A stretch of DNA of 10,624 nt from NCBI GenBank assembly GCA_028290325.1, contig JAQGJY010000327.1, positions 1 to 10,624 on the forward strand, written 5' to 3'. The notes under the pieces were generated by a model. The model made no database searches. It saw nothing but the letters and a program-made list of their open reading frames with translations, and was not told the DNA's origin. This DNA is from Tardiphaga sp. Lineage in GTDB: Bacteria > Pseudomonadota > Alphaproteobacteria > Rhizobiales > Xanthobacteraceae. A program made the translations under genes and the position numbers. Below, in pieces: positions 1-6,097 of the stretch. The number at the start of each line of letters is the position of its first letter. Positions within the stretch are counted from its first letter, which is position 1.

Positions 1-1310
1 CCGATCCAGACCCCAAAACCTTGCAGACCCGCCGCAAACGCCAGCAGCAGACTGATCGGCATGCCGAAACCCCAATAGCCCAGACCGGCAAACACCATCG
101 GCATCATCGTATCCTGCAAGCCGCGCAGCATCCCGGCGCACACCACCTGCGCGCCATCGACGATCTGAAACACCGCCGCGCAGAACAGAAACGACACCGC
201 GAGGTCGACGACAACGTCATTGGCCGAATTGTCCAGCGGGATGAACACGCCGACCAAGCTACGCGGTACGATCAGCATCAACGCGCTCATCATTGTCATG
301 AAGATCATCGCGAGGCCGAACGCCGTCCAGCCCGCGCGCGCGATGCCGTCGCGATCCGCCGCACCATAGGCGCGGCCGACCCGGACCGTCGCCGCCTGCC
401 CCAAACCCAGCGGCACCATGAACGACACCGATGCGATCTGGATCGCGATCGAATGAGCTGCAATCGACGCCGCGCCAAACAGGCCCATGATGAACACGGC
501 AGCGTTGAACACCGTGATCTCGAAAGCCAGCGTCGCGCCGATCGGCACACCGAGTTTCCACAACATGACAAGGCGCGGCCAGTCTGGCCGCCACCAGCGC
601 CCGTACAGATAATAACGCCGGAATCTCCGATTGAAGATCACGACAAGGGCGAGGCCCACGAAGGTGAAGGTGTTCGACAACGCCGTCGCGACGCCGGAGC
701 CGACCAGGCCCATCCGCGGCGCGCCGAAATGACCGAACACGAGCACGTAGTTGGCGAGGATGTTGAACGCGATCGCCGTCATGGTCACGACGACGGCCCA
801 GATCGGCCGCTCCACCGCTGCCACGAACGAACGTAGCGCGATATAGCCCAGCGCCGGCAGAAAGCCCCACATCAGCGCCCGCATGAAACGCTGCGCGTCG
901 ACGGCAAGCGCCGGCTCCTGCGCGAACAGCAACATGATCGCTTCCGTGTGCCAGAGCACGATCCATGTCGGCACCGAGATGATGACGGCCGACCACAGCC
1001 CCTGCCGGAACGTCCGGCGGACATCGCGCACGACATGCAGCTTGCGACCGATCGCCTGGGCCATCATTGGCGATGTCGCGGTGACGAGTCCGATCGCGAA
1101 AATCAGAAAGGCCAGATACAAATTGACCCCGAGCGTGGCCGCCGCGAGTTCATGGGCGCCCAGTCGCCCGAGCACGATGACATCGGTCGTGGTCAGCGCG
1201 ATCTGCGCCAGGTTCGTCAACACCAACGGCCAGCCGAGCGTCAACGTCGCGCGCAATTCCGCGATCCAGGCGCTGCGCGCGACCGTGTCATGGCTCATCG
1301 TGATCGACAT
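1..1310 (-). CDS. MATE family efflux transporter (partial, C-terminus beyond left edge)
   Basis: Multidrug and toxin extrusion transporter of the inner membrane; family members expel cationic drugs or metabolites using a Na+ or H+ gradient. The reading frame is open to the window edge and gives about 436 residues, so only the last few tens of a usual 450-470 are missing. It begins with a polar leader, then GWPLVLTNLAQIALTTTDVI, the typical first MATE helix, and continues as roughly eleven more hydrophobic segments. The second-half signature FQIVDGAQVVCAGMLRGLQD is visible near positions 95-155, and GFGVWI closes the visible part. Three consecutive ATG codons lie at 1316, 1313 and 1310. An ACAGG at 1317-1321 sits 6 nt before the third, so 1310 is preferred; the Met at 1298 is another option. 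The gene is divergent from the small Lys-rich gene across about 108 nt. The family is clear; the substrate cannot be told. Confidence 0.93.
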   Translation of the reverse strand, partial: MSITMSHDTVARSAWIAELRATLTLGWPLVLTNLAQIALTTTDVIVLGRLGAHELAAATLGVNLYLAFLIFAIGLVTATSPMMAQAIGRKLHVVRDVRRTFRQGLWSAVIISVPTWIVLWHTEAIMLLFAQEPALAVDAQRFMRALMWGFLPALGYIALRSFVAAVERPIWAVVVTMTAIAFNILANYVLVFGHFGAPRMGLVGSGVATALSNTFTFVGLALVVIFNRRFRRYYLYGRWWRPDWPRLVMLWKLGVPIGATLAFEITVFNAAVFIMGLFGAASIAAHSIAIQIASVSFMVPLGLGQAATVRVGRAYGAADRDGIARAGWTAFGLAMIFMTMMSALMLIVPRSLVGVFIPLDNSANDVVVDLAVSFLFCAAVFQIVDGAQVVCAGMLRGLQDTMMPMVFAGLGYWGFGMPISLLLAFAAGLQGFGVWI

Positions 1311-1338
1311 CATCATCCTGTGAAGCAAGCATAATCAG

Positions 1339-1363
1339 GCGACACCGGATCGGACAATGTCGC
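1339..1363. promoter_or_regulatory. Inverted repeat in a divergent intergenic region
   Basis: GCGACA (1339-1344) and TGTCGC (1358-1363) form a perfect 6-bp inverted repeat with a 13-nt centre, between the MATE gene and the Lys-rich small gene. A second short one, TTCGG(N6)CCGAA, lies at 1378-1393. Either could be an operator or an mRNA structure. Repeats this short occur by chance in GC-rich DNA, so this is a weak call. Confidence 0.2.
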
Positions 1364-1418
1364 GCGAAACTGCTAGCTTCGGATTGCGCCGAAATTCATC
1401 CGCGCGGGAGAGACGGTT

Positions 1419-1559
1419 ATGGCCAAGGGTCAGATGAAGAGCAACAAAGAGAAGAAAAAGCCGAAAGCCGACAAGAACCTGAAGAAGGGTGGCGCCGCGC
1501 CCTCGCCGTTCGCAGCCGGCAAGACGCCATCTGGTCAGGCTCCGAACAGCAAAAAGTAA
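1419..1559 (+). CDS. 46-aa lysine-rich small protein (hypothetical)
   Basis: A short gene encoding 46 residues that starts MAKGQMKSNKEKKKPKADKN and is about a quarter lysine, with no Cys and no hydrophobic segment. The Lys-rich first half is followed by a Gly/Ala/Pro/Ser-rich tail ending NSKK. It should be soluble, strongly basic and probably disordered. GGGAGAG at about 1406-1412 provides a Shine-Dalgarno site 6-7 nt before the ATG. The TAA is followed within 12 nt by a strong hairpin, which supports a real transcription unit. I recall similar 'MAKGQ' mini-proteins annotated as hypothetical in Rhizobiales, but no function is known to me. Nucleic-acid binding is only a guess from charge. Confidence 0.75.
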   Translation: MAKGQMKSNKEKKKPKADKNLKKGGAAPSPFAAGKTPSGQAPNSKK

Positions 1560-1571
1560 GGCCCAACGCGA

Positions 1572-1597
1572 AACGGCCCCGCTCGCGCGGGGCCGTT
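1572..1597. terminator. Bidirectional hairpin terminator between convergent small genes
   Basis: AACGGCCCCGC (1572-1582) pairs perfectly with GCGGGGCCGTT (1587-1597) around a TCGC tetraloop. It lies 12 nt after the stop of the Lys-rich gene and 23 nt beyond the stop of the opposing Met/Arg-rich gene. The flanks are only modestly T-rich (TTCGTT on the plus strand), so termination may be partial or Rho-assisted. Because the hairpin is symmetric it can serve both genes. Confidence 0.7.
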
Positions 1598-1620
1598 CGT
1601 TAGGTAAATCCGGGATGCGA

Positions 1621-1875
1621 TCAGCGCATCATGCGGCGGCGATCCATGCGACGGTCCATCCGCATACGATCACGGCGCGCCATTTCGCGACGCATCATCA
1701 TGCGGCGCTCCATGCGGCCGTCACCACGCATCATGCGCTCGCGACGCATCATTTGGGCGTTGGCATCCATGGCGTTGCTGCGCTCCATGCCATTCATCAT
1801 CTGCGCGGAAGCGGGTGCCGGCGCGACAGCGTAGAGGCCAGCAGCAGCGACCAGCGCGAGAACAAGTTTCTTCAT
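1621..1875 (-). CDS. Secreted Met/Arg-rich small protein (84 aa, hypothetical)
   Basis: Encodes 84 residues. The first 25, MKKLVLALVAAAGLYAVAPA then PASAQ, form a textbook Sec signal peptide with an ASA|Q cleavage site. The 60-residue mature part is extreme: 18 Met and 20 Arg, in clusters such as MMRRERMMR and MERRMMMRREM, no Cys, and only nine acidic residues, so it is strongly cationic. The frame is open upstream to 1926, but GGAGGA ending 8 nt before the ATG at 1875, together with the signal peptide, fixes the start. It converges on the hairpin at 1572-1597. The function is unknown. Possibilities consistent with composition are a periplasmic oxidant sink that scavenges hypochlorite through Met oxidation, metal binding through clustered thioethers, or an envelope- or RNA-binding polycation. 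The gene call is firm; the role is inference. Confidence 0.8.
   Translation of the reverse strand: MKKLVLALVAAAGLYAVAPAPASAQMMNGMERSNAMDANAQMMRRERMMRGDGRMERRMMMRREMARRDRMRMDRRMDRRRMMR
1624..1752 (-). repeat. Low-complexity Met/Arg codon tract inside the secreted small gene
   Basis: The last 43 codons are built almost wholly of ATG and CGN, so motifs such as CGCATCATGCG recur on the plus strand near 1625, 1685 and 1725. The units are irregular, not an exact tandem array. This suggests growth by slippage or short duplications under selection for M and R. Confidence 0.55.
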
Positions 1876-2166
1876 CGAGCGTATCCTCCAGAAATGTATT
1901 TGCGAGATTTCGCGCCTGACAATCATTTCATTTCGAGTACGTTCCGTTTGGCCGCGCTTTCTGTTGACGGTGACATCGCACCTCTAGCACGGTGAACGAG
2001 ACGTTAATCTCTCCGAGCGACACTGACTCGCACGGACTGCGCGCGCGAAAGATGCGACGCGCCGCACAACCGCCCCGTTCTCGCCGAATTCAACAGCATT
2101 TATCGCAGTCTGAATTCGTCGTGCGGGACTTCCGCGCTAGCGCAACGCGACACAAGGAATAAGCCG
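1876..2166. other. Divergent intergenic region, 291 nt
   Basis: This region separates the secreted Met/Arg-rich gene (-) from the 137-aa gene (+) and must hold promoters for both. A TTGACG hexamer lies near 1963, without a convincing partner at -10. A 10-bp palindrome GCGCTAGCGC lies at 2134-2143, 23 nt before the + start codon. AAGGA at 2154-2158 is the ribosome binding site of the plus gene. No gene or RNA was recognised. Confidence 0.5.
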
Positions 2167-2580
2167 ATGACAACCACAACATCTCCGAAGACCGAAACGC
2201 CGGAAGACGACAGCAACCTCGCCGCCGTGTCCGAAGTCGAGGCCGGAATTCGCGATTTCGTCCGTAACGACGTCGCCTATCTGCGCCGTCCCGCGCCCGG
2301 CATGGTACCGGATGTGCCGCTCGAGGCTTCCACCGAGGCGACCGTGAACAGCGTCAACTCGCTGATCCAGCGCGTCGCCGGCACGTCGCTGAGCGAAATC
2401 GAAAATCTCGTGACTGAGCTCGAAGGCTTGCGCGACCTGCTGCACAACGAAGGTCAGCGCGTCCAGCGCGAGATCGCAGGCTACGCCCAGCTTAGCCAGG
2501 CCGCGATGAAATCGACCCGCCTGATCGCCGACAACGTCGCGCAGTGGAAGCGGGCCACCGACGGCATCCGGCAGGACTAA
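2167..2580 (+). CDS. Hypothetical coiled-coil-like protein (137 aa)
   Basis: A soluble acidic protein with no signal peptide, no membrane segment and no Cys. Residues 1-20 are Thr/Glu/Asp-rich and probably disordered. Residues 20-50 hold a short helix and a Pro-rich link (RRPAPGMVPDVPLEAS). From about 55 to 130 the sequence is helical with heptad-like hydrophobics (VNSVNSLIQRV, LSEIENLVTELEGLRDLL), which suggests a coiled coil or helical bundle, perhaps an oligomer. The start is supported by AAGGA 8 nt before the ATG. A strong intrinsic terminator follows 21 nt after the stop, and a 50-aa membrane-protein gene lies just past it. I think homologues are conserved hypothetical proteins in Bradyrhizobiaceae; I do not know a function. 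Confidence 0.85.
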   Translation: MTTTTSPKTETPEDDSNLAAVSEVEAGIRDFVRNDVAYLRRPAPGMVPDVPLEASTEATVNSVNSLIQRVAGTSLSEIENLVTELEGLRDLLHNEGQRVQREIAGYAQLSQAAMKSTRLIADNVAQWKRATDGIRQD

Positions 2581-2601
2581 TTCAGAATCTCAATACAATT
2601 C

Positions 2602-2639
2602 AACCGCCGCGTTCCTCACGGAAGCGCGGCGGTTTTTTT
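2602..2639 (+). terminator. Intrinsic terminator immediately before the next RBS
   Basis: AACCGCCGCGTTCC (2602-2615), loop TCAC, then GGAA, one bulged G, and CGCGGCGGTT (to 2634) form a 14-bp stem that runs into seven T residues (2633-2639). This is the best Rho-independent terminator in the window. The next base begins AAAGGA, the Shine-Dalgarno of the following 50-aa gene, so that gene has no room for its own promoter after the terminator. Confidence 0.9.
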
Positions 2640-2652
2640 AAAGGACCAGAGA

Positions 2653-2805
2653 ATGAATCACGGCCTGACCGACACCATCAAGACCGACGAGGCGCTAAAC
2701 ACCGCACGGACATCGGCCGCGCCGAGGCTCGGCGTTATCGCGCTGCGATTCGTTACGCTGCTTGCGGCGATCGTCGCTGTCTTTACGTGGGCGTGGAGTC
2801 GATAG
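2653..2805 (+). CDS. 50-aa single-pass membrane protein (hypothetical)
   Basis: A short gene with a polar N-terminal half (MNHGLTDTIKTDEALNTART) and a hydrophobic helix at about residues 27-47 (LGVIALRFVTLLAAIVAVFT), ending WAWSR. It is probably a small inner-membrane protein with the N-terminus in the cytoplasm. AAAGGA at 2640-2645 lies 7 nt before the ATG, so initiation is well supported. Expression must come from read-through of the upstream terminator or from a promoter overlapping it. It converges on another small membrane-protein gene 14 nt downstream. No family recognised. Confidence 0.65.
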   Translation: MNHGLTDTIKTDEALNTARTSAAPRLGVIALRFVTLLAAIVAVFTWAWSR

Positions 2806-2819
2806 AACGTCGGAAAATC

Positions 2820-2975
2820 CTAGCGGATCGATCCGGTATGTTCGATCGCCGCATTGTCGAGGGAATACGCACCGTCAGCATAACCCTTCACCACCATGCC
2901 GGTGGTCAGCATAACGGCAAGCGTCACGCTCGCGAAAATGAAACCCACAAATTTCAGTCCGGCGCGGTCAGCCAT
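2820..2975 (-). CDS. 51-aa single-pass membrane or secreted protein (hypothetical)
   Basis: Begins MADRAGLKFVGFIFASVTLA, then VMLTTGMVVKGYADGAYSLD, and ends NAAIEHTGSIR. One hydrophobic helix (about residues 8-29) follows a short basic start. This fits an uncleaved signal anchor leaving a short polar tail outside. A GGGGAC stretch upstream is a weak Shine-Dalgarno. The coding statistics (G/C at third positions) match its neighbours. I believe similar short proteins occur as hypotheticals in Bradyrhizobiaceae; the function is unknown. Confidence 0.7.
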   Translation of the reverse strand: MADRAGLKFVGFIFASVTLAVMLTTGMVVKGYADGAYSLDNAAIEHTGSIR

Positions 2976-3104
2976 CTTAAGTCCCCGGTCGATTGATCAA
3001 ATTGCAACGAATTCAGTAAGGCTCTTCGAGTATTGAGAATGCCTTAAGACGGCCATGGTTCCGCCATGCCGAAAAATGCTTGCCCGGGATTGGTTAAGAA
3101 GAAA

Positions 3105-3581
3105 TTAAATGTCCCGGCGGGGCGCGAACGCCGTGGCCTGGAAACGATAGACAATGTCGCCGCGCTGGTTGATGCCGGTGTTGCGGGCTTGCACGATGCC
3201 CCATTGCGGCCGCGACGCCGAGGCCCGCAGCGCCTCGATCTCATTGCTGTAAGTAATGGTATCGCCGGCCAAAACCGGTTGGATCCACTTCAACTCGCGA
3301 AATCCCGGCGAAGGCCCCCACACCGCGAAGTCGATGCCGCGTTCGGCTGCAGCCTCGGCTTGCCGCTGGCGATCGGCGACCAGCAACTTCATGCAGACCG
3401 ATCCGATATGCCAGCCGGATGCCGCCAGGCCGCCGAACAGCGAATTGCGGCCGGCCTCCTCGTCGAGATGGAAGGGCTGCGGATCAAACTGGATGGCGTA
3501 GGCCTTGATGGCCTCGGCGGTGAAGGTGAACGACCCGAATTCGCGGCGATCGCCAACCTTGAGTTCATCGAAATAATACAT
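3105..3581 (-). CDS. MaoC family (hotdog-fold) dehydratase-like protein, second of a tandem pair
   Basis: A 158-residue hotdog-fold protein related to MaoC/R-specific enoyl-CoA hydratases, which add water to 2-enoyl-CoA or remove it from hydroxyacyl-CoA. The hydratase signature is seen as FDPQPFHLD, giving an Asp33/His38 dyad, followed by GGLAASGWH. The usual Asn of the DxNPxH motif is Gln here, as in many MaoC relatives. The long open frame reaches upstream to 3674, but MYYFDELKVG at 3581 matches the family start and follows the preceding stop by only 2 nt, which indicates translational coupling. The acyl-CoA substrate cannot be inferred; no neighbouring acyl-CoA ligase or dehydrogenase is present. 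Length is normal for a single-domain member. Confidence 0.9.
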   Translation of the reverse strand: MYYFDELKVGDRREFGSFTFTAEAIKAYAIQFDPQPFHLDEEAGRNSLFGGLAASGWHIGSVCMKLLVADRQRQAEAAAERGIDFAVWGPSPGFRELKWIQPVLAGDTITYSNEIEALRASASRPQWGIVQARNTGINQRGDIVYRFQATAFAPRRDI

Positions 3582-3583
3582 CG

Positions 3584-4057
3584 TTAGTTCACAGCCTGTG
3601 TCACGCGACGTTTCACGATGATCGGTGACACCATGTCCGCCAGCATCTGACCGGCGGCATTGCGGACGCTGCATTTGAACGTCACGATTCCCGTCTCCGG
3701 CCGGCTTTTCGATAGGCGCGCCTGAGCGACATCGACATCCAGCGTCAGATCATCGCCAGGCCGCAATGGCGCCAGCCAACGCACCTCGTCGACGCCCGGC
3801 GAGCCAAGCGATTCGGTGCGACCGATAAATCCGTCGAACATCATCCGCATGATGATCGAGCACAGGTGCCAGCCCGATCCCGACAGGCCCTTCAGCATCG
3901 AGGCATTGGCGGCGGCGTCATCAAGATGCATCGGCTGCGGATCATACTCGCGCGCGAAGGCGATGATCTCCTCGCGCGTCACATGGCGCGGGCCGAAGCT
4001 GCCGAAATGACCTTGTGGAAAGTCTTCGAACGTCAGGATGCTGGTTTTTGATGTCAT
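3584..4057 (-). CDS. MaoC family (hotdog-fold) dehydratase-like protein, first of a tandem pair
   Basis: A 157-residue paralogue of the downstream gene. The core motif YDPQPMHLD gives Asp39/His44, and GLSGSGWHLCSIIMRMM occupies the same place as GLAASGWHIGSVCMKLL in its partner. The second half, with WLAPLRPGDDLTLDVDV, is the usual MaoC beta-rich part. The two probably arose by duplication and may form a heterodimer, as do hotdog pairs in which one subunit shapes the acyl pocket. Both retain the Asp/His pair, so neither looks inactive. The start at 4057 gives the expected length, though no strong Shine-Dalgarno is visible upstream. The gene is divergent from the DUF4282 gene. Confidence 0.9.
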   Translation of the reverse strand: MTSKTSILTFEDFPQGHFGSFGPRHVTREEIIAFAREYDPQPMHLDDAAANASMLKGLSGSGWHLCSIIMRMMFDGFIGRTESLGSPGVDEVRWLAPLRPGDDLTLDVDVAQARLSKSRPETGIVTFKCSVRNAAGQMLADMVSPIIVKRRVTQAVN

Positions 4058-4179
4058 GATACAATTACTTGGTCGGGGGCCTGATTGTGGCCGTTATTTG
4101 CGGCAATCTCAACCCGCCGGCTTGCATGGCGTCGTTGCGCGCCCGGACGCCCCGCTCAGCACCATTGATGAGAACCCCG

Positions 4180-4479
4180 ATGTTTGAATTTCGCGACCTG
4201 TTTCAGTGGGATCGTTTCATCACGCCGACGATCATCAAGACGTTCTACTGGCTTGCGATCGTGCTGACGGTTCTGTTCGGTCTGTCCGGAATTTTCTCGG
4301 GGCTGACGGCGATGGCGATCAGCCCGTTCGGCGGCTTCATCGTGGTGCTATCGAGTCTGGCCGGCATCGTCGTCGGCATCGTGTTCACGCGCATTGCCGC
4401 GGAATTCATCCTGATCGTCTTCAGGATCAACGAACATCTCGGCGCGATTCGCGATCAGGGCGCGCGGCATCACGAGTAA
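4180..4479 (+). CDS. DUF4282 domain membrane protein
   Basis: A 99-residue inner-membrane protein. It opens MFEFRDLFQWDRFITPTIIK, the pattern of DUF4282 proteins, and has two hydrophobic helices at about residues 20-45 and 50-83 split by the AMAISPFGG turn. The polar C-terminus (NEHLGAIRDQGARHHE) is probably cytoplasmic. The frame is open upstream to 4069; ATG codons at 4168 and 4180 both lack a strong Shine-Dalgarno, and 4180 is chosen because the domain starts there. The function of DUF4282 is unknown. The last 10 nt overlap the end of the convergent 51-aa membrane-protein gene. Confidence 0.88.
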   Translation: MFEFRDLFQWDRFITPTIIKTFYWLAIVLTVLFGLSGIFSGLTAMAISPFGGFIVVLSSLAGIVVGIVFTRIAAEFILIVFRINEHLGAIRDQGARHHE

Positions 4480-4625
4480 CTCGGCGCATCGTCCTTGCGG
4501 AAAATCTTGATCGGATCGCGCGGCTCGAGCCCGTTGCCGGTGAGCATCGCATAGGCGTAAAGCGCGAGATAGCCGATCGACAGCGCGCCCACGATCCAGA
4601 TCAGCCACAGCCCCACGCGCTTCAT
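4470..4625 (-). CDS. 51-aa single-pass membrane protein (hypothetical), overlapping DUF4282 tail to tail
   Basis: Encodes MKRVGLWLIWIVGALSIGYL, then ALYAYAMLTGNGLEPRDPIK and IFRKDDAPSYS. One long Trp/Tyr-flanked hydrophobic helix (about residues 5-29) is followed by a charged tail, a typical small inner-membrane protein. Two starts are possible. AGGA lies directly against the ATG at 4634, which is too close, but 9 nt before the ATG at 4625, so 4625 is preferred; the longer form would add MAA. The stop codon lies inside the last codons of the DUF4282 gene on the other strand. No family recognised. Confidence 0.72.
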   Translation of the reverse strand: MKRVGLWLIWIVGALSIGYLALYAYAMLTGNGLEPRDPIKIFRKDDAPSYS

Positions 4626-4756
4626 CGCCGCCATTCCTGCCCGACACACGGCTGTCTGTCATACCCAACCGCCCCGCGCAACTTGCGCTCCCGGCGCGAA
4701 TGGTTAGCTTTCCGGAGCGGCCGAGTCGCGCCGCTTTCCCGATCATTCGAGCCGTC

Positions 4757-5866
4757 ATGCCCACCTTTACTCCGCATCAGGATGCCGCGCTCAAGGCCGT
4801 GTCCGATTGGCTCAAGGCCAAGCCCGGCAAGCGCGGCACGCCGCCGGTTTTTCGGCTGTTCGGTTATGCCGGCACGGGCAAGACCACATTGGCGCGGCAC
4901 ATCGCCGACAATGTCGACGGTGACGTGAAATTCGCCGCCTTCACCGGCAAGGCGGCCCTCGTGATGCGAAACAAAGGCTGCGATGGCGCCTCGACGATTC
5001 ATTCGCTGATCTATCGCGCTCGTGAATCCGGCGAGGAGCAACCGAATTTCGAGTTGTGGGACGATGCGCCGGCGTCGAAGGCCAAGCTGATCGTGATCGA
5101 TGAATGCTCGATGGTGGACGAAGATCTCGGCCGCGATCTGATGTCGTTCGACTGCCCGCTGCTGGTGCTCGGTGATCCCGCGCAATTACCACCGATCCAG
5201 GGCGGCGGCTTCTTCACCAATGCCGAGCCCGACATCATGCTGACGGAGGTGCATCGACAAGCCGAACACGATCCGATCGTGCGGATGTCGATGGATGTGC
5301 GCGAGGGTCGCGAGCTCGATATCGGCCGATACGGCGAGAGCGAAGTCGTCTCCCGCCACGAGCTCGATCCGGCGCGGGTCATGGATGCGGATCAGGTTCT
5401 GGTCGGTCGCAACAATACGCGCCGGGCCTACAACATGCGCGTGCGGCAGAAGCTGAACATCGAGGATCCGTTGCCGGTCGCCAATGACAAGCTCGTATGC
5501 CTTCGCAACAATCGAAAGAAGGCGCTGTTCAATGGCGGGCTGTGGCGCGTCAAGGCGCGGGCCCAATCGAAATCGAAAATCATCACCATGCGGCTGTCGC
5601 CTGACGAGGATTTCGGCGGCAAGGTCACCAAAGTATCGGTGCGCGCCGATTGTTTCTCGGGCGGAGTCGATCAACTGCCGTGGGATCAGCGCAAGCCCTA
5701 CGACGAATTCGATTATGGTTACGTGCTCACGGTCCACAAATCGCAGGGCTCGCAATGGGACGACGTCGTATTGTTCGACGAGAGTTTCGCGTTTCAGGAC
5801 AGCCGGGCGCGCTGGCTTTACACCGGCATCACCCGCGCCGCCAAACGGCTCAGCATCGTGGTCTGA
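4757..5866 (+). CDS. ATP-dependent SF1B DNA helicase, RecD2/Dda-like
   Basis: A 369-residue DNA helicase with all superfamily 1 motifs in order: motif I GYAGTGKTT (36-44), Ia AAFTGKAAL (60-68), II IDECSM (114-119), III GDPAQLPP (139-146), the IV-like LTEVHRQ (162-168), V VLTVHKSQGSQWD (323-335) and VI LYTGITRA (354-361). The motif III and HKSQG forms place it with RecD-type 5'-3' helicases and with phage T4 Dda. It lacks the N-terminal helix-hairpin-helix domain of full RecD2 and the RecB/RecC partners, so it is a compact stand-alone helicase, likely in repair or replication-fork processing. The frame extends 19 codons upstream to 4700; MPTFTPHQDAALKAV is the natural domain start. No good Shine-Dalgarno precedes either start. 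Confidence 0.93.
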   Translation: MPTFTPHQDAALKAVSDWLKAKPGKRGTPPVFRLFGYAGTGKTTLARHIADNVDGDVKFAAFTGKAALVMRNKGCDGASTIHSLIYRARESGEEQPNFELWDDAPASKAKLIVIDECSMVDEDLGRDLMSFDCPLLVLGDPAQLPPIQGGGFFTNAEPDIMLTEVHRQAEHDPIVRMSMDVREGRELDIGRYGESEVVSRHELDPARVMDADQVLVGRNNTRRAYNMRVRQKLNIEDPLPVANDKLVCLRNNRKKALFNGGLWRVKARAQSKSKIITMRLSPDEDFGGKVTKVSVRADCFSGGVDQLPWDQRKPYDEFDYGYVLTVHKSQGSQWDDVVLFDESFAFQDSRARWLYTGITRAAKRLSIVV

Positions 5867-6003
5867 AATGATCCAATCCCAAGCTTAAAGAAACGGCGGG
5901 AGCACGTGGCTCGCAGTTCAAACGACCGCCGTCTTCTCGGTCACAAGTTAGTGTACGGCGTAACGGCTCGCGGTGCCGCCCGTAGCTGATATGAGCCGGA
6001 GCA

Positions 6004-6022
6004 TTTGCGTCGGACGCGCAAA
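6004..6022. promoter_or_regulatory. Inverted repeat upstream of msrA
   Basis: TTTGCG (6004-6009) and CGCAAA (6017-6022) form a perfect inverted repeat around TCGGACG, with a nested GCGTC-G-GACGC. It sits 75 nt before the msrA start codon, in the 231-nt gap after the helicase gene. It could be an operator for an oxidant-responsive regulator or a hairpin in the leader. No regulator family was recognised from the sequence. Confidence 0.3.
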
Positions 6023-6097
6023 CGCTTACATCTTCCCGGAAGCCAGACCCGTCGCCCGGCCTCCGTGTGGCTGCCATCCCGATCGAAAGGTTTTGTC

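Noticed and set aside
259..996. 245-codon minus-strand frame
   Set aside because: Alternative frame within the MATE gene; Arg/Gly-rich shadow while the MATE frame gives clear family motifs.
1925..1955. GGAAC on the minus strand upstream of the Met/Arg-rich gene, suggestive of an EcfG general-stress promoter
   Set aside because: No CGTT occurs at the required 16-17 nt spacing, so the promoter motif is incomplete.
1489..1995. Long plus-strand frame rich in His (HHAAALHATVHPH...)
   Set aside because: It is antisense to the Met/Arg-rich gene: CAT is the complement of ATG. It also runs through the Lys-rich gene end and the hairpin, and has no RBS.
2085..2120. Two GAATTC sites about 25 nt apart
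   Set aside because: Short common palindromes with no further symmetry.
2137..2445. 102-codon minus-strand frame
   Set aside because: Antisense to the 137-aa gene, which has a good RBS and terminator.
5893..5932. ACGGCGG...CCGCCGT stem after the helicase gene as a terminator
   Set aside because: The loop is about 26 nt and no T-tract follows, so it is not convincing although the position is suitable.
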